Assembly (NCBI GenBank): GCA_046349515.1
Contig: JAXMCE010000011.1
Coordinates: 1 to 64,000 of the forward strand
Source of the DNA: JBGPGW01 sp046349515
GTDB taxonomy: Bacteria > Pseudomonadota > Alphaproteobacteria > CADEGL01
Length of the DNA stretch: 64,000 nt
Direction of reading: 5' to 3'
Every line of letters begins with the position of its first letter. The stretch's first letter is position 1. Below are positions 63,021 through 64,000 of this stretch, in pieces. The notes under the pieces are model-generated. The model ran no database searches, was not told the origin of the DNA, and was given only the letters and a program-made list of their open reading frames with translations. The position numbers and the translations under genes were made by a program.

Positions 63021-64000
63021 CTAGATCGTGCGCATGCTCGTCGTCGACATCCAGTTGACCCGCACGCCGACGAGCGGCTGGGCGAGCTTGGGCTCCTTGC
63101 TGTCCTGCACGCCGATGTCGCGGCGCGCGGTGACGCGGATGCCGCCATGGGCCTCGATCTTGTGCTCGTGCGAGAGCCTGTGCTTGGCGAAGCGCAGGCC
63201 CAGCCACGCGGCGCCAGCGCCGAGAACCGAGAGCACCGCGAAAAGCATGCCCATCGAGAACCAGGGCTGCGGCCGTGTCGCCGTGGGCGGTGGTGCTGGC
63301 CGTGCGGGTGGCGGCTGAGGTTGCGCGACCGGCGGCTGTACCACGGGCGGCTGGGCGACCGGAGGTTTCTCCGTCGGCGGCTTCGTCGGTGCCGGCGGGG
63401 GAGCCGCGGCCAGCGCGACCTGGACCGTCGTGCCTCTGGGCACGCGCGTGCCCGCGACCGGATACTGGTGCTCGATCGTGTCGATGCGCCCGTCGACGCC
63501 GGGCTCCCCGCTCACCGCGATCGAGAGCGAGGCCTTCTCGAGCGAAGCGCGCGCCGCCGCGGTCGAGAGCGCAACGAGCTTCGGCACGACGGCCATGGGC
63601 GCGCTCCAAACGACGAAGACCTTGGAGCCCACGGCGACCGCGGTGCCGGGGGCCGGTTGCTGCTCCTCGACCGTGTCGTCGGCCGAACTCGGCTCGGCCT
63701 TCGACGAGACGAGGCTCAAGACCGCCTGGCGCGCGAGCGAGGAGGCCTCTTCCGGCTTCCTGCCGACGAGGTCCGGGACCTTGGTCAGCACTTCCGCCGC
63801 CTTGGCCGCGACGCGCACGGTCGTGCCGACGGGCACGCGCGCGCCGGCCGGAGGCCTCTGGGCCGTGATCTGGGAGATCTGCCCCTCGGGCGGCGCCTCG
63901 ACGATCGCCATGCGCAGCCGGCGCTGGGAAGACGCGCCTCGCCCTCGGCGAGCTCGAGCGTGACGACATCGGGGACGATCACGTAGGAGACCGTCGGCGG
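63021..64000 (-). CDS. PASTA-domain protein with one apparent frameshift (partial, 5' end outside window)
   Basis: The main part (63021-63911) has three PASTA-like units (for example VPDLVGRKPEEASSLARQAV and VPKLVALSTAAARASLEKAS), a Pro-rich linker and a transmembrane segment (SMGMLFAVLSVLGAGAAWLG). An upstream PASTA start, VPDVVTLELAEGEARL, lies in another frame at about 63930-63980, which suggests a frameshift near 63925-63945. The gene runs off the window. No kinase domain is visible, so PASTA occurs here outside the usual kinase setting. Confidence 0.7.
   Translation of the reverse strand, partial: ADGLLRDRPRCRHARARRGRGASSQRRLRMAIVEAPPEGQISQITAQRPPAGARVPVGTTVRVAAKAAEVLTKVPDLVGRKPEEASSLARQAVLSLVSSKAEPSSADDTVEEQQPAPGTAVAVGSKVFVVWSAPMAVVPKLVALSTAAARASLEKASLSIAVSGEPGVDGRIDTIEHQYPVAGTRVPRGTTVQVALAAAPPPAPTKPPTEKPPVAQPPVVQPPVAQPQPPPARPAPPPTATRPQPWFSMGMLFAVLSVLGAGAAWLGLRFAKHRLSHEHKIEAHGGIRVTARRDIGVQDSKEPKLAQPLVGVRVNWMSTTSMRTI

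Overview
The window is GC-rich Gram-negative DNA, most likely from an alphaproteobacterium. The evidence is the dense gene packing with ATGA stop/start overlaps, a lipoprotein and an outer-membrane protein, the molybdenum-hydroxylase gene order, and dispersed hairpins with a core like GAGCCTGTCGAAGGATGAGG. No rRNA, tRNA or CRISPR array was seen. Nearly all of the window is catabolic and accessory metabolism.

Bases 1-9352 hold a form II CO-dehydrogenase-like molybdenum hydroxylase: large subunit (cut by the window edge) and FAD subunit, a terminator, then a tightly coupled maturation operon (MoxR ATPase, VWA protein, split XdhC, a MoeA/MobA-like fusion, an IscU/SufU-like scaffold). A membrane-ferredoxin-cyclase fusion follows. 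Bases 9521-10850 hold a divergent pair (a papain-like hypothetical and a 56-aa ORF) separated by two exact TGTGA-N6-TCACA sites, which suits a genome with two class III cyclases in this window alone. Bases 10904-16008 hold a tautomerase/hydrolase pair, a luciferase-like oxidoreductase divergent from a LysR regulator with a perfect 17-bp dyad between them, a TPR lipoprotein-sized protein, and a fusion of an integrase arm-binding domain to a receiver and an HPt domain.

Bases 16014-36152 hold amino acid, amine and aromatic catabolism: two DadA-type dehydrogenases, two class III aminotransferase-fold enzymes, an agmatinase-like hydrolase, TauD and extradiol-type dioxygenases, a CoA transferase, an enoyl-CoA hydratase, two Rieske oxygenases and four PhyH-type dioxygenases, three of them close paralogues. 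Bases 36175-42529 hold a CHASE2 cyclase with a FecR-like partner, another PhyH protein, and two PhnZ-like HD di-iron oxygenases flanking a saccharopine-dehydrogenase-like gene. Bases 42845-46460 are a metal (probably zinc) uptake locus with binding protein and permease but no ATPase.

Bases 46576-64000 return to catabolism (Rieske, PhyH, two SDRs, OsmC, P450, RraA-like, GMC oxidoreductase, another Rieske, homocysteine methyltransferase-like and DAO-type enzymes). This stretch is interrupted at 50290-53244 by a roughly 3-kb AT-richer islet encoding a Ser/Thr kinase-like protein and a TPR protein. The islet is bracketed by 83-bp near-identical repeats of the 3' end of the SDR gene it abuts. The last 1.7 kb contains several frameshifts. 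The kinase-TPR islet, the integrase-domain response regulator, the twin consensus CRP sites and the Rieske/PhyH/HD-oxygenase concentration are the most unusual items.
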